Positions 46,039-57,005 of a DNA stretch of 64,000 nucleotides are shown here, piece by piece. This DNA comes from Raphanus sativus. Lineage: Eukaryota; Streptophyta; Magnoliopsida; Brassicales; Brassicaceae. Where the stretch lies: NCBI RefSeq assembly GCF_000801105.2, contig NC_079511.1, positions 24,242,638 to 24,306,637 on the forward strand. The letters run 5' to 3'. Numbering within the stretch: position 1 is the stretch's first letter; each line of letters starts with the position of its first letter. A model generated the notes under the pieces. That model ran no database searches. It was not told the origin of the DNA and worked only from the letters and a program-made list of their open reading frames with translations. A program made the translations under genes and the position numbers.

Positions 46039-46202
46039 CATAACTTTCGAGACAGCCTCTCGCACGACAGCTGCATCAAGACTACATCAAGCTGGATAAT
46101 GCAGAATGTCTTCCCATCTGATGCTGCAGACTCTGCTGCCCTCTGTTTCTACTTTTACAGATATCTTCAGGTTCTGCTTTGCTATTTTTCTTTTGATTTT
46201 TT
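46039..46202 (-). pseudogene. Alanyl-tRNA synthetase exon fragment, copy B
   Basis: Paralogue of 6417-6596 with additional damage: one base missing in AAGACTACATC (unit A AAGACCTACATC) and one extra in GCCCTCTG, breaking the frame. It is cut on its right side by the insertion beginning at 46203. Confidence 0.55.
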
Positions 46203-48935
46203 TGGGAAATTAGGACTACCTAAGCTCTTTAGTCTATTTAGGTATATACCAAATGACACTTAAAGACACTATATATAATCCTTAATGACTCTGCTATCCC
46301 TATAGCTAATCCAATACAATATTAGTCGATTCTTCTCCTGTCAAATCAGAAATATTAATATTACATTACTTTACCAATTATTTCAAATTAATGTTCACCT
46401 TTATTTCTCTTTCATCTCTTATATTTCATTCTTTTTCTTCTGTAAATAGCTTCCAATTACCAGAAAGTAACAGATTTTGTGAAAGATGAAACCCTTTTCT
46501 TAATGCATATATCATCCTTAACAAAGACCCAAAACAAGGTAAAAATAATTAATTTCAGAGATTTGCTTAATCTCAATGTTACTTTGTTTTCTCCTCTTAA
46601 CTGGTTCATGATTTTTCTCTCACAATATCACAATATCCATAAACAGTTCTACGTCTTTCAAGGTTCATTTTTAACTAGATCCACTCTCTCAGATCTTTGT
46701 TTCCACTTCTTGTATAAGTTGATTTTGGATATGAATTTGTCTTCTTGTATTATTTTTTTTCTTGTTCTTTATCTCACCTTAAAATTCATTTTAATAATTA
46801 AAAGGTTTCAGTTTTTCAGAGCTATTTCTTGCAATAGTGCTCTAAAAAATGATCGGATAGCTCCAACGCCCTCGCCGCTGCGTCTCCGACGAATTTCTTC
46901 ATCGTTGTGTCTCCACTTGATATATATGTTATATCAAGTGGAAAGGTTGACGTGTCATATAAGATCTTCTTGTTTGTTAACCATGTAAATAATATATTGA
47001 CTCTATAACAATTTGACATTAAAAATTGGATTTTAATCTCAAGTAACTCGGTTTTTAAAGGTGTATATATATAATATTAGTTGGCTAATAATTTACCGTG
47101 ATCAATGAAAACACTGACTAAACGTTACTCGTATATTCATATGTCATAGTTATGATCTTGATTTTTATAAAGTTATGTACCTGCAATATGGAGTCAAACT
47201 ATTAAACCGGTCATATTTACAACCGACGGGTAATTCTAACAATATCCGGCTAAGATGAACTTTAATACATTATCGTTTAGGGTGAAAGGACAAGTTATCC
47301 GATTAACAAGATACAAAGCTGTATAAGAAATCAGTTTTCTATATAATTTGATTACATTTATGTGGAGGTTTGGTTTCAGGAGTTCCTATTGGGTTTAGGG
47401 TTTAGTATTGGGTTTAGGCTTTAATGACTAAGGTTTGGGTTTTGGGGTTACTAATAGGTTTAGAGTTTAGGTTTTAGGGTTTAGTGACTAGGGTTTGGGT
47501 TTTTGGCTAACGTGGAGGTTTGGGTTCAGGGGTTCCTATTGGGTTTAGGGTTTAGTATTTCGGGTTTAGAGTTTAATATTCATATCATTCTATTTTTTGT
47601 TTGGATTAAGTGTTTATTAACCTATGTTCCGTTAATATAGAAATAATCTAATTGGCCGGTCAACAATTACAGAACTCTCGGTTCATTCAAAAAGTATCCG
47701 GCTAAGGGGAAATTTTAAACGTTATCGTTTTAGGTGAACGAAGATGTTAGCCAGTTAAATCGATAGTAAACTGTATACAAATTTAGTTTTCTACATAACT
47801 TATTTACACTTACGTTAGGGCTTGCACTAGACTCTTAGTTTTATTATTAGCCGGTTAATTTATTTGCTAACATATAACTATTTGTTTATATTTGTTATCT
47901 ATTTAGAATTGATCCTTGAGATTTATTATTAAACGTCTAACCTTTTTTAGTGGTAGCTAACATTAATTTTAGTTGAGCTATGGAAATTTTATCCGGATAC
48001 ATCATTTTTTCAAGTATTTGTATTTTTTTCTATGGAAGCTAATAAAATGTTTGAAAGGATACATCAAAATTTAGCCGGTTACACACCATCATAGACTAAA
48101 CAGGTAAATAATGTTTTATTAATTTATATTTGAAATTAACCGTCTATTCTTTGGTATAGCCATTTCTGTATATATTTTCACAATACATTATCCAAACAGA
48201 TCTTGAATTGCAACAACCATTAAGCACACACAATTCAAATCCTTCAATAAGTACTAGAAAGTCAAAGATGAAGTCATCTGTAATAAAAAGCTCATCACAA
48301 TGGATAAATGAGGAATCAGCAGGGAAAAATAAATCTGCAACAAGAAGATGAAAAATACCATTTGTAGGCTTAATGTCATCAGTGGAGCAAGGAAGCAAAT
48401 CTTCTCAGGAATTTAACACAGTAAATATTGTTAACCCTCTGATGTATCTCCCCTCCCGGGATAAACATGTGTGGCAGCTTCAACGTCTGTGCATGTCTTT
48501 ATTTCTTCTGTGCCGAAGATCTGATCCAAAACTTGTTCTTTGAAATATCTTAATCCTCAATTAACAATTCACACTGGGAAGCTATGAGATTGTTGTAATA
48601 CATCATCTTCTCATCACAATAAAAGGGGGGAGGGAAGAAATATTAAAAAAGAAAAAGCTTCTTTGTTTGTTAAATGCTCTCTATCTCTCTTCTTAGAGAT
48701 CTATTAAAGATCTTTCACGTATCTTTTCAAATCTTTTTGATATTTTTCAGAATCTTTGTGTCAGTACATATAGTACAAATAGGATTTGGGTGGAAAGTCG
48801 AATAGTATACTAGGAAGGACTGAATTTTGTCATTTCGTAACCACTTTATCTATATAGTGAAACCTAACTTTTTACTCTTATTGGTATTTAGTTAATTTCA
48901 TAGTTCTTTTTGGTTTTTGAGAAAATTATCCCTTT
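46203..48935. mobile_element. Mutator/VANDAL-like insertion of about 2.7 kb (unit B only)
   Basis: Interrupts sequence that is continuous in unit A (6580-6600). Ends begin GGGAAATTA and, inverted, GGGATAATT: very short similarity with no long TIR, as in non-TIR Mutator (VANDAL) elements. The flanks are T-runs, so a TSD of about 9 bp cannot be resolved. The interior has a degenerate GGGTTTAGG-type tract (47390-47575, with a 65-bp direct repeat), many CCGGTTA/TAACCGG-type words (47190-48150), and an 84-codon minus frame (48144-48398) of unknown nature. The 169-codon plus frame at 46479 looks incidental. No transposase. Confidence 0.5.
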
Positions 48936-49083
48936 TTTACTTCATTCTGCAATGTTAAAAAAGAAAAAAAAGAAATCTCCGGTTTAATACTTAACTAGAT
49001 TTTGATTCCCTTCTATTTTTTTTTGTACCGAGAAAATTTTCTGAACTAACTAAATGAATAATTGTGATAACTATATTTTTATG

Positions 49084-49114
<31 letters not shown>

Positions 49115-49440
49115 ATTAATTATTGTGGTCTAAATATAATAAATATAATTGAAATAATTGAAATGAGCTAATTGTATGAGATGTGAATTTTATAATAATC
49201 AGTAGCCATATATGGGTTATTAATTATGATTTATCCTTAAATTCCTATATTGAACAACAAATATTTCATGTTAGCTATAATTATATGATACCGTACTTCT
49301 AATAATATTTCATTTGATATTTGTAACATATTAGGTTGTTAGGTTGTTTGTGGAGATGGTGATATCTACATTTTCAGGATTTTTTTTTTGTCTTGATTGA
49401 TATGTTACTACAAATTATGAGAAACGTTACATAGACGCGA
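48936..49440. other. AT-rich spacer collinear with 6590-7080
   Basis: Non-coding. Contains an expanded TA microsatellite near 49083-49115. Confidence 0.6.
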
Positions 49441-49705
49441 TATTACAGCCTACAATACTACCTGTCTTGTGAAGATTCACGTCTGACTGCATCACTCTGA
49501 GTCGCTGTGTGAGATCCATTTTCTGACGGTATTGCTTGCACCATGCTGAAGATCTCTTGTAAGCTTTTTTCGCTAATTTTCTGCATAATCTGTCTTTTCC
49601 GGGAATTGAAACCCAGACTTCCTCCTGTAGAAATTGTATTGCCTGGGATTTGAACCCCAGACCTGGGTGTAAAAACCTTTAACCTTGACCATTAGACCAC
49701 GACGC
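49441..49705 (-). mobile_element. tRNA-derived SINE, copy B
   Basis: Paralogue of 7020-7440 with only one copy of the 100-bp body segment (about 49461-49556). B-box-like GGTTCAAATC and A-box-like TGGTCTAATGGTCAAGG are present on the minus strand. Confidence 0.6.
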
Positions 49706-49894
49706 TTCAACACATTTGTAGGATTTACATGTAGGTTTAAAGGTTTAACAGGATGAAGATCATAAATTCAATATATTTAAAATATTCTAAAGCACAAAAT
49801 ATGGAATTAGACTCTTTCTTGTTACATAAGGTTGAGTCTTTCTAAAATTATGGTACAGAAAAAAGTTTGGAATCATTCAAAAGAAAATCTCTTT

Positions 49895-50571
49895 GAGCAA
49901 TTCTTGGGTTCATTCTCCTATAGTGAACCTTATATGTTCACCAATCAATAAGAATTCATCTTTTCATATTTAGTATCTTTTGAGAAAGGAAAAAATATTA
50001 TCAATCTATATTATATTTTTAAAATAAAATAAATAAATAAAAATAATAGTAGTTGCAAATAATTTAAAAATTTTAAATAAAATTTTAATACCATCAACAA
50101 ACACACTAAACCCTAAATCCTAAACTCTAAAGACTAAACCCTTTGGTAAACCCTGAAACCTTGAATAAATCCTAAATCTTTTAAAAAAAATTAACATAGT
50201 CAACAAAACACTAAACCCTAAACCCTAAATCCTAAACCCTAAAGTTTAGAGTTTTGGATTTAGGGATTAGTGTTTAGTGTTTTGTTGGCTGTGTTAATTT
50301 TTTTTAATTCAAGGATTTATGATTTATCCAAAGGTTTAAGGTATAAAATTTAGGGTTTAGTGTTTAACTGATGGTACTAAAAATATTTTTTGAAAATATA
50401 TATATTTTTCTGCACTTACTATTATTTTTATTTTATTTTTATTAATAAAACATAATATAATTTGATAATATTCTGTTTTCTTTTTTAAAAATTCTGAATA
50501 TAAGAAAATAAATATTTATTGGTTGGTGAACTTAGATGTTCAGCCTTAAGAAATGAACCTAAGAATTACTC
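49895..50571. mobile_element. Foldback MITE (Mutator-type), copy B
   Basis: 677-bp paralogue of 7628-8315. The right target duplication TATCTCTTT (50572-50580) is intact; the left one has one change (AATCTCTTT, 49886-49894). Confidence 0.85.
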
Positions 50572-50829
50572 TATCTCTTTCCCCATCGCTGATCCAGATG
50601 ACAGGTTGTTATCATTCAAATATGTCTCCTTTGTCGTTATAATTTGAAGAGGTACATAACAATTTTTGAAAGCCATTTTGGCAGACCATGATACCCGAAG
50701 CCGACGACGACGTTGAACCGCTGCAGAAACCGAAGAAGACGAATGCTCAGCCACTGTCATTTTATTACTATAAACAGTGATGTTTTGCGTCATAGTTTGA
50801 GTTAGAGATCCATGAATCAGAAAACACAC
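50566..50829 (-). CDS. Short conserved ORF (87 codons) downstream of NLR B, unrecognised
   Basis: Counterpart of 8310-8573 with identical length and stop position. No family recognised. The stop lies at the MITE border, so the C-terminus is probably not original. Conservation may simply reflect recent duplication. Confidence 0.2.
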   Translation of the reverse strand: MCFLIHGSLTQTMTQNITVYSNKMTVAEHSSSSVSAAVQRRRRLRVSWSAKMAFKNCYVPLQIITTKETYLNDNNLSSGSAMGKEIE

Positions 50830-50938
50830 AAATGAAAGCTTTGAGGAAAATGTATCAAATGGTTACAAACTGGAGAGAAGTGGAAATGCAACAATGAAAG
50901 TTTCCAGTTTTGAGAAATACAACTTGAGAACAGTGACA

Positions 50939-51205
50939 TTCAAGCAAAAGCACAACATAAAACCAAAACCAAGTTTTTCTTTTTCTTTTTTTTTTTCAAC
51001 ACCAAAACCAAGTATAAGAACTGAAAGGATACACTCACACACATATGACATATGCAATGGGGCTTCGTAGCCTCATTCAAGCAAAAGCACAACATAAAAC
51101 CGAAACCAAGTTTTTTTTTTTTTCAACACCAAAACCAAGTTTAAGAACTGAAAGGATACACTCACACACATATGACATATACAGTGGGGCTTCGGAGCCT
51201 CATTC
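50939..51205. repeat. Tandem repeat of about 130 bp (two units) 3' of NLR B
   Basis: Counterpart of 8681-8932, with longer T-runs. Confidence 0.75.
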
Positions 51206-51215
51206 ATCAACTTCA

Positions 51216-53780
51216 TTATTCCTGTTCATGCTCTCGGAAACTCTCCCTGGCGGCTCTCGGTAGATTTCGGCAGTGTTCCACAACAAATTTTTTCAGGGAT
51301 GGAAGAGCCGGAGGAGTTGAGCATATCATCTTTAATTTGTCCAAACCCCTTAAACTGAGGGATTCTAGCTTCTGAAAAGGAACCTTCATGTCAGGATGCA
51401 CATTGCCAATACGCATTCCCTTCTCCGTATTTATTATTTCTTCTAGGCTTCCTGAACTTCCCACATGTAGATGCTTGAGATTTGGAGCAAACAATAACCA
51501 GGTCAATTCTTTTGGACCTTCCAGATTGCGTAAAAAAATACTTGAGAGGTTCTTGAAGCATGGAGAACTGTTACATAGAAGATCTTCCTTCTCTTTGTTT
51601 TTCCAGTCTATCTTTATCTCTGAGATTTTGGACAACTCAATATTAAGTTCTCGAAGACCACCCAGAGCTACCGTGTTCAATGTTACAACCTTGGTGAAAC
51701 AACTGATAATCCAAAGGCGTTGAACACAACTCGCCAGTCGCTCCACTCTTTGGATACTTTCCAACATTAAAGCATCTATCACGTTTCCTGTTAAAATCTT
51801 CAAGTGCTCTAAAAGTTGAAGCTCTTCAATTGAACTTGCATCAAATTGAACACTAGAATGATATAGTTTCAAGACCTGAAGATTTGGTAAGCTTGTTCCT
51901 ATCCCATCAATGCTTTCAATCCAGGTAAACTCCAGGTCCAGGCTTATTAGTTTCCTTAACCTCTTCAAACCAACTGATAAAGAACTTATACTTGTGTATG
52001 ATAAATTGAGGTATTGCAAGGAAGTCAAGCTGCAAATTTCTTCAGGCAATTCACTAAGATCACGGTTACACGAAAGATCCAAGACGACAAGGACTGGCAT
52101 AAACTGAAAGAAGTTACCCGATATACCCTCCAACTTGTTATCCCCGAGAAGTAGAGTCGAAAGGTGGGGGCATTCGGGACAGTAAGCTGTCTGTTCAATT
52201 AGATTACTCATCAACGAGATCCTTCTCAGACCTGACCAGTCGATGTCCCCTGGTATAAGGCCTAGCTTCACACCGGTTTTGACGCATTGTTTTTCTTCCT
52301 CTTTTCCAAACGTAGACCCTACCCAAAGAGCCATTTCACGTAGCACATCATGCATTTTCACAGCAGGCGTGAATTCTTTTTCGAACTCCATCAATAGATG
52401 CGCACGAACTAAGGAACCAATTATAACATGACCTTGGTTGTTACTTCCATCTTCATCTCTCTTTCCCTTTATAAATCCTTCGCTGATCCAATATTCGATC
52501 AACTCCTCCTTCGTTATTTCATAATCTTCCGGGAACAAAGAACAATATAGGAAGCATGATTTCACCTTTTCATCCTTTAAACCATCATAGCTGAACTTCA
52601 AAATTGAAAGAATCTTTTCTTCCATACCTGGAAACTCGTGGCTCTCCGTACTGATAACATCAATTGCATCACGCCATTCGTGTACATCCTCTATACTTGA
52701 CATGGCTTTGCCAATCACATTGAGTGCAAGTGGCAAGCCATAACATTTTTCGGAAATTTTTTTTGCAAGTGCGGGAATATCCGGATGGCGCCGCTTTAAT
52801 GGGACTCCTCCAACTGCATTTTGAAACAGTTCCCACGCTTCATTCTTTGACAAGCAATCAATTTTCAGCTCCTCATCAGCTTCCATGTCTCTGCAAACTT
52901 TCTTTGAACGAGTGGTGAAAACTATCTTCGATCCATTTTCCTGAGTTGGATGTGGAACTCCAATCTTGCTCAAATCTACCTCGCTCCACAGATCATCTAA
53001 TAGCAGTATAAATTTCTTTCTTCCTAGGATTTTGGCTATGGAAGATACTTTCTCATCCTCTGTTTGATCTTCCCATTCCTTGTCAACACGTAATCTTCGT
53101 AGAATCTGATCCCGAATGCTCTTGTATTGCAAATCTTTAGAGACCACAACCCATATCACAACATCAAAGTCATTCAACTCTTCCGAGAATTTGTTGTTGA
53201 TAGCATATAAGAGGGTTGTTTTTCCAATTCCCCCCATGCCATATATACCTAACGTTCTTCGTTCAGTTTTCAAGATGCTGTCCCATGCCTTTCCAACCAT
53301 CGAATCCAAACCTACTGTTGTTTGGATAAATTTCTTCTCCACCTTTGGTAAAGGTCTCATTCCGGCCACATCTTTGAAAACTCCTTTAGATAGAAGCTCT
53401 TTGACTTCTTCCAACTTCTTCGATACCTCTTTTCCATACTCATAGCTTGATATGCAATTTTCGGAAAAATATCCAAAAAGAATCAATCTATTGATTTCAG
53501 TTGGTGTATCCTCAAGCAGAATACTGACATGAGAGTCAAGACTTTCTACACTTGACAACCATCCTTCTACTTGAGCAAGCCGCTCCAAACCTTTATCTTC
53601 TTCTACGGAAACTCTTGTTAACAGATCAACTCGCATACGTCTAAGTTCTTGTATAGTTCCCTCCAGAGCCTCGAGATTAGCCTTTATCATATGAATGTAA
53701 TTTCCATCACCAAATAAGCAGTTGCAGGCTTGCTGTACCGCTTCTTTCCATGGTAAATCTAGTGATAGACAGCCTCCCAT
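51216..53780 (-). CDS. RPS5-like CC-NB-LRR disease-resistance protein, copy B
   Basis: Intron-less 854-aa paralogue of the receptor at 8943-11510, roughly 95% or more identical by eye. It starts MGGCLSLDLP (one residue more than copy A), with the same acylation signals. The P-loop is the canonical GMGGIGKTT (Lys187). Kinase-2 LLLDDLW, GLPL, RNBS-D and MHD motifs are intact. About 30 residues differ from copy A. They cluster between GLPL and RNBS-D (about 360-390), where two single-residue deletions also occur, and several are Glu-to-Lys changes in the LRR. No stop or frameshift, so it is probably functional. Recognition specificity may differ from copy A. Confidence 0.95.
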   Translation of the reverse strand: MGGCLSLDLPWKEAVQQACNCLFGDGNYIHMIKANLEALEGTIQELRRMRVDLLTRVSVEEDKGLERLAQVEGWLSSVESLDSHVSILLEDTPTEINRLILFGYFSENCISSYEYGKEVSKKLEEVKELLSKGVFKDVAGMRPLPKVEKKFIQTTVGLDSMVGKAWDSILKTERRTLGIYGMGGIGKTTLLYAINNKFSEELNDFDVVIWVVVSKDLQYKSIRDQILRRLRVDKEWEDQTEDEKVSSIAKILGRKKFILLLDDLWSEVDLSKIGVPHPTQENGSKIVFTTRSKKVCRDMEADEELKIDCLSKNEAWELFQNAVGGVPLKRRHPDIPALAKKISEKCYGLPLALNVIGKAMSSIEDVHEWRDAIDVISTESHEFPGMEEKILSILKFSYDGLKDEKVKSCFLYCSLFPEDYEITKEELIEYWISEGFIKGKRDEDGSNNQGHVIIGSLVRAHLLMEFEKEFTPAVKMHDVLREMALWVGSTFGKEEEKQCVKTGVKLGLIPGDIDWSGLRRISLMSNLIEQTAYCPECPHLSTLLLGDNKLEGISGNFFQFMPVLVVLDLSCNRDLSELPEEICSLTSLQYLNLSYTSISSLSVGLKRLRKLISLDLEFTWIESIDGIGTSLPNLQVLKLYHSSVQFDASSIEELQLLEHLKILTGNVIDALMLESIQRVERLASCVQRLWIISCFTKVVTLNTVALGGLRELNIELSKISEIKIDWKNKEKEDLLCNSSPCFKNLSSIFLRNLEGPKELTWLLFAPNLKHLHVGSSGSLEEIINTEKGMRIGNVHPDMKVPFQKLESLSLRGLDKLKMICSTPPALPSLKKFVVEHCRNLPRAARESFREHEQE

Positions 53781-55021
53781 CTTTGCTCAAACTTTCAGAA
53801 AGAAACCAAAACCAAACTCACTGCTTTGGTGAATGAACACCAATAATTTTGCTTGACGTGATTAGAAAATAGTAAGACACGAGAGAAGACCAATAACTCT
53901 ACACCAATAATCCATAAACAATAATAATGAAGACCACTTGGATTATATTAACATGAGATGAGGTACACCAGCCAGATTATATTAACCACTCGTGGACTTT
54001 AATTTTATATCCTTTTGTTATCTAATAGATAATATTAACAATGAGATGAGTTACAACAGCCGGATTATATAAATATTAACCGTTTGTGGACTTTAATTTA
54101 ATAAATAGAATTTGATATGCGCTTCTAAAGCGCGGAATATTTTGCATTGTGAAAAATCAAAAAATGTTTATGCCACTTAGTCACAAATGTTAAAACTGTT
54201 AAAGCTTTTTTTCTGTCATTAGTTAAAATAGATAAATCTCTCATATTTAAATTCATCTCATTTTTATCGATTTTTCTTAAATTTCAAACCCGTGTCGTGG
54301 TTCCCCAGAATCATTCCTTTTAGACCTTTTTTTCTATTAGGATTGATCATCTAGTTCTGTATAAAATTATTTTTTACAGGAAACTTGCGTATAAAAATGT
54401 TAGTACAAAAATATTGATCGCTTTTGTTTATTTATGAAATATAATATTAAAAATAAAATAGTTATATATATCATAATAATTTAAATATTATTGATAGTAA
54501 TTTTGAAAGCAAACAAATATATTAATAAAAATATTACGATTTGAAATAATTGATTTGAAATAGTTTTTATAATATGAAAAACATATATTATTGAAAAAAA
54601 TATAAAAGTTGTATGACTAAATTGGTTAGAAATAGATTTCACATTATTATCATAAATGAAATTCTAAAGAGAAATATTTGGAATGACATATTTTGTAGAT
54701 TACATAGATGAAACAATTTTTAATAGAATATTTATGTTTCAATAAGAAAGATGGATAAAAAAGGAAAATTTGAAGAAATACACTCACATGAGATTATAAT
54801 TTGAAAACTACACTATTGTTTAAGTTTTTGGAAAAATACACTTATGGTATATATAAATTTACTAAATTGTCCAATTTTAATATTTTCTAATTCCTAATTT
54901 ATAATTTATTTTATATTTAAATTAATCCTTTTACAAAAAAGATTATTTTTTAAAAAAATCTATAGATTATCTACACAAAATCTTTTAATATCTTAAAATT
55001 TTATTATTAAAAAAAACTCAT
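53781..55021. other. 5' flank of NLR B and AT-rich spacer
   Basis: Collinear with 11511-12735. It includes the same direct repeat at about 53950-54100 and a degraded Helitron 3' terminus near 54105-54140. No gene recognised. Confidence 0.5.
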
Positions 55022-55033
55022 GATAACGTCTCG

Positions 55034-55270
55034 TCTCCTTTTCAATTTCTGAAGGTCTGGGTACGAGACATTGGTTTTTGGTCATCAAAATTCAAAATTT
55101 GCAACTTCACTTGGATATCACAGAACAGGAATAAGTCGCAGATCATCTTTCGAAATTGGATGTACCTCAGTCTTGTTCTTTTATTAACATTTTTTAATGT
55201 ACCCAGACCAATTTTAACTTTTCTCAATCATGACTACACTGCTGCAATAATATAAATCAAGTTGTCCAAA
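55034..55270 (+). pseudogene. LINE 3' end: RNase H C-terminus remnant, copy B
   Basis: Paralogue of 12907-13135, with a one-base loss near 55130 breaking the frame. No truncated LINE is inserted before it, so this is the pre-insertion state of the 12736 target site. Confidence 0.6.
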
Positions 55271-55601
55271 AAAATCAGTGTTTTCTAGTGTTGTTGGATT
55301 ATATAATATTCAAAGTCAAACAAATTAAGCACATATATGAATAGACATTTAGAACTTGCTCGTACATAATGACTTCTAGGAAATTAATATTATGTAGAGA
55401 ATGCAAACAAACATGACTTGTTTATATAAGGTTAAGAAAATAAAATAAAATATATAAAATATACAAACTTTATGGATCTTGATAAAGTCAAACAAATCAT
55501 AATTTATTTATTTTATTATATTTTGTTATTGTAAATTTTAAAATGCTAAAAAAACATATTTATCTCAACACACAAATTATCTTAAACATAAATAATTATA
55601 A

Positions 55602-55793
55602 CTAGGTGTTTACCCGCGATTTCACGGAGTAATATTATATGAAGGTAAATGTATTTTTTATAATGTTATAATTATTGAATAATAATTAGAATAATTAAAA
55701 TTTAACTTTTAACTTCATAGTTTGATAATCAAAAGTTTCACATTAATTTTTTAAAAAAGCTGTGAGATTTAAGATAATCTAACAATATAAATC
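55602..55793 (-). mobile_element. Helitron-type 3' terminus and hAT excision footprint, copy B
   Basis: CTAG at 55602-55605 with hairpin CCGTG/CGCGG is the counterpart of 13467. At 55702-55715 two copies of TTAACTT lie back to back, exactly the two target copies that flank the MITE in unit A (13576-13686). Right edge is the MuDR-like insertion. Confidence 0.5.
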
Positions 55794-56094
55794 GGGAAAA
55801 TCGCATTTTAAACCCTCAAGGTTAACAAGAGACGCACTTTAAACCTTGGCGCTTAAAACCTAACACTTTAAACCATCAAACCTACAAACTTAACACATTT
55901 AACCTCTAAACTGTCCCCCGTGTTTCCACCGTCGAAATGTTAAACGGAACAGTAAACGGAGTTTACAGACATATTAACAGACGTTTTAAATAAAAAAACG
56001 TGCTAAACATGTGCTCTATTAACTTGACGAAAATCAAAATCAAATTGGGGATCTAGGGTTCATAACTCAAACCCGACAAAAACAGAGGAGAAAC
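55794..56094 (+). repeat. Left terminal inverted repeat of the MuDR-like element
   Basis: 301 bp, near-identical in inverse to 60216-60516. It presumably holds the promoter of the GRF gene, whose ATG lies about 55 bp inside. Confidence 0.95.
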
Positions 56095-56149
56095 GAGAGA
56101 GAGGAAAAGAAAGAGAGAGTTAAAGAGAGATTCTCGCAGGGAGCGAAAG

Positions 56150-56667
56150 ATGATGTCTCAAAGCGATAATTTCCAAAGTGTGGGTTCCCAGAGTGCAATT
56201 TCTTCTTCCTCGGTTGAGCATAGAGTTCTTTGTCACTGTGATCGCAAGGCAAAGATTGAGAGAGCTTGGACTCGTGAAAACCCTGGGCGTAGATTCTTCG
56301 GTTGCAAAGGGCGTCGAGTTGGGAATGGGTATGAGAATTGTAACTTTTTCGTTGGTTTGATGTGGAGAAACCACATGGATGGCAGCATTTGGCTTTACTG
56401 GCAGCGAGAGACATAATCCGAGAGCAAAAGGAGGAGCTAGCCGTTTTGAGGAACAAGGTAAGTACTCCAAATCATGAAGGCTCCAACTTGGACATTTCGA
56501 ATGAACTTGCAGAAAAATTTAAAGAAAAAGTTGAAGAGTGTTAAGCCTTGAAGAAACAAGTGTTGATACTAGGTGAGAGGAGTGATGTGTTTCGTAATGT
56601 TCTTGTGGCCTCCTCGGTCGGATTTGCTATCGTTTTGGGAGGGATAATTGTGATGTCCAAGTACTGA
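56150..56667 (+). pseudogene. GRF-type zinc-finger protein with coiled coil and membrane anchor (disrupted)
   Basis: From ATG 56150 the frame gives a Ser-rich N-terminus, then a GRF zinc finger: HCHCDRKA, then RRFFGCKG, then ENCNFF, with the expected CxC...C...C ligands. The frame then shifts at a five-T run (about 56343-56347). In the shifted frame GRF-like residues continue (RWFDVEKPHGW), followed by a Glu/Lys-rich coiled coil (REQKEELAVLRNKV). One in-frame TAA at 56542-56544 interrupts, then the frame resumes to a C-terminal hydrophobic anchor (SVGFAIVLGGIIVMSKY) ending at TGA 56665-56667. One frameshift plus one stop, so apparently a pseudogene. The T-run indel could be a sequencing error. 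A GTAAGT at 56459 might be a donor. GRF fingers bind nucleic acid in other proteins; function here is unknown. Confidence 0.75.
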
Positions 56668-57005
56668 TGTTGTTGTCTTAAGGCTTGTAGTGGATGTGTT
56701 GTAAGGCTTGTAATGGATGTGTAAGACTTTTCTTTTGTTATTGTGTTGTAAGGCTTGTAGTGGATGTGTAAGACTTTGTTCCTTTGTTATTGCAGTGTTT
56801 TGTAAGACTATTTTTAAGTTAAAAATTGCATTGGATTCTTCTTGATTATGATAACAAAGAAAAAGTTTAACACAATGAAGTTCAAAACATGAGTCTGAAG
56901 CCGATAATAGAGTAAAAACAAGAGTCTATAGCCGATAATAGAGTCTACCAAACACGAAATAGATGCTAATATCAAACACCAAAACAAGTCGAAAATTCAA
57001 ACAAT
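56668..57005. other. Intergenic region between the two convergent genes of the MuDR-like element
   Basis: Contains three copies of GTAAGGCTTGTARTGGATGTG (about 56699-56770) in tandem, probably in the 3' UTR of the GRF gene. No ORF. Confidence 0.6.

Noticed and set aside
46479..46988. 169-codon ORF in the 46.2-48.9 kb insertion
   Set aside because: Composition is that of translated AT-rich non-coding DNA (Leu, Phe, Ile, Ser runs), with no domain and no paralogue.
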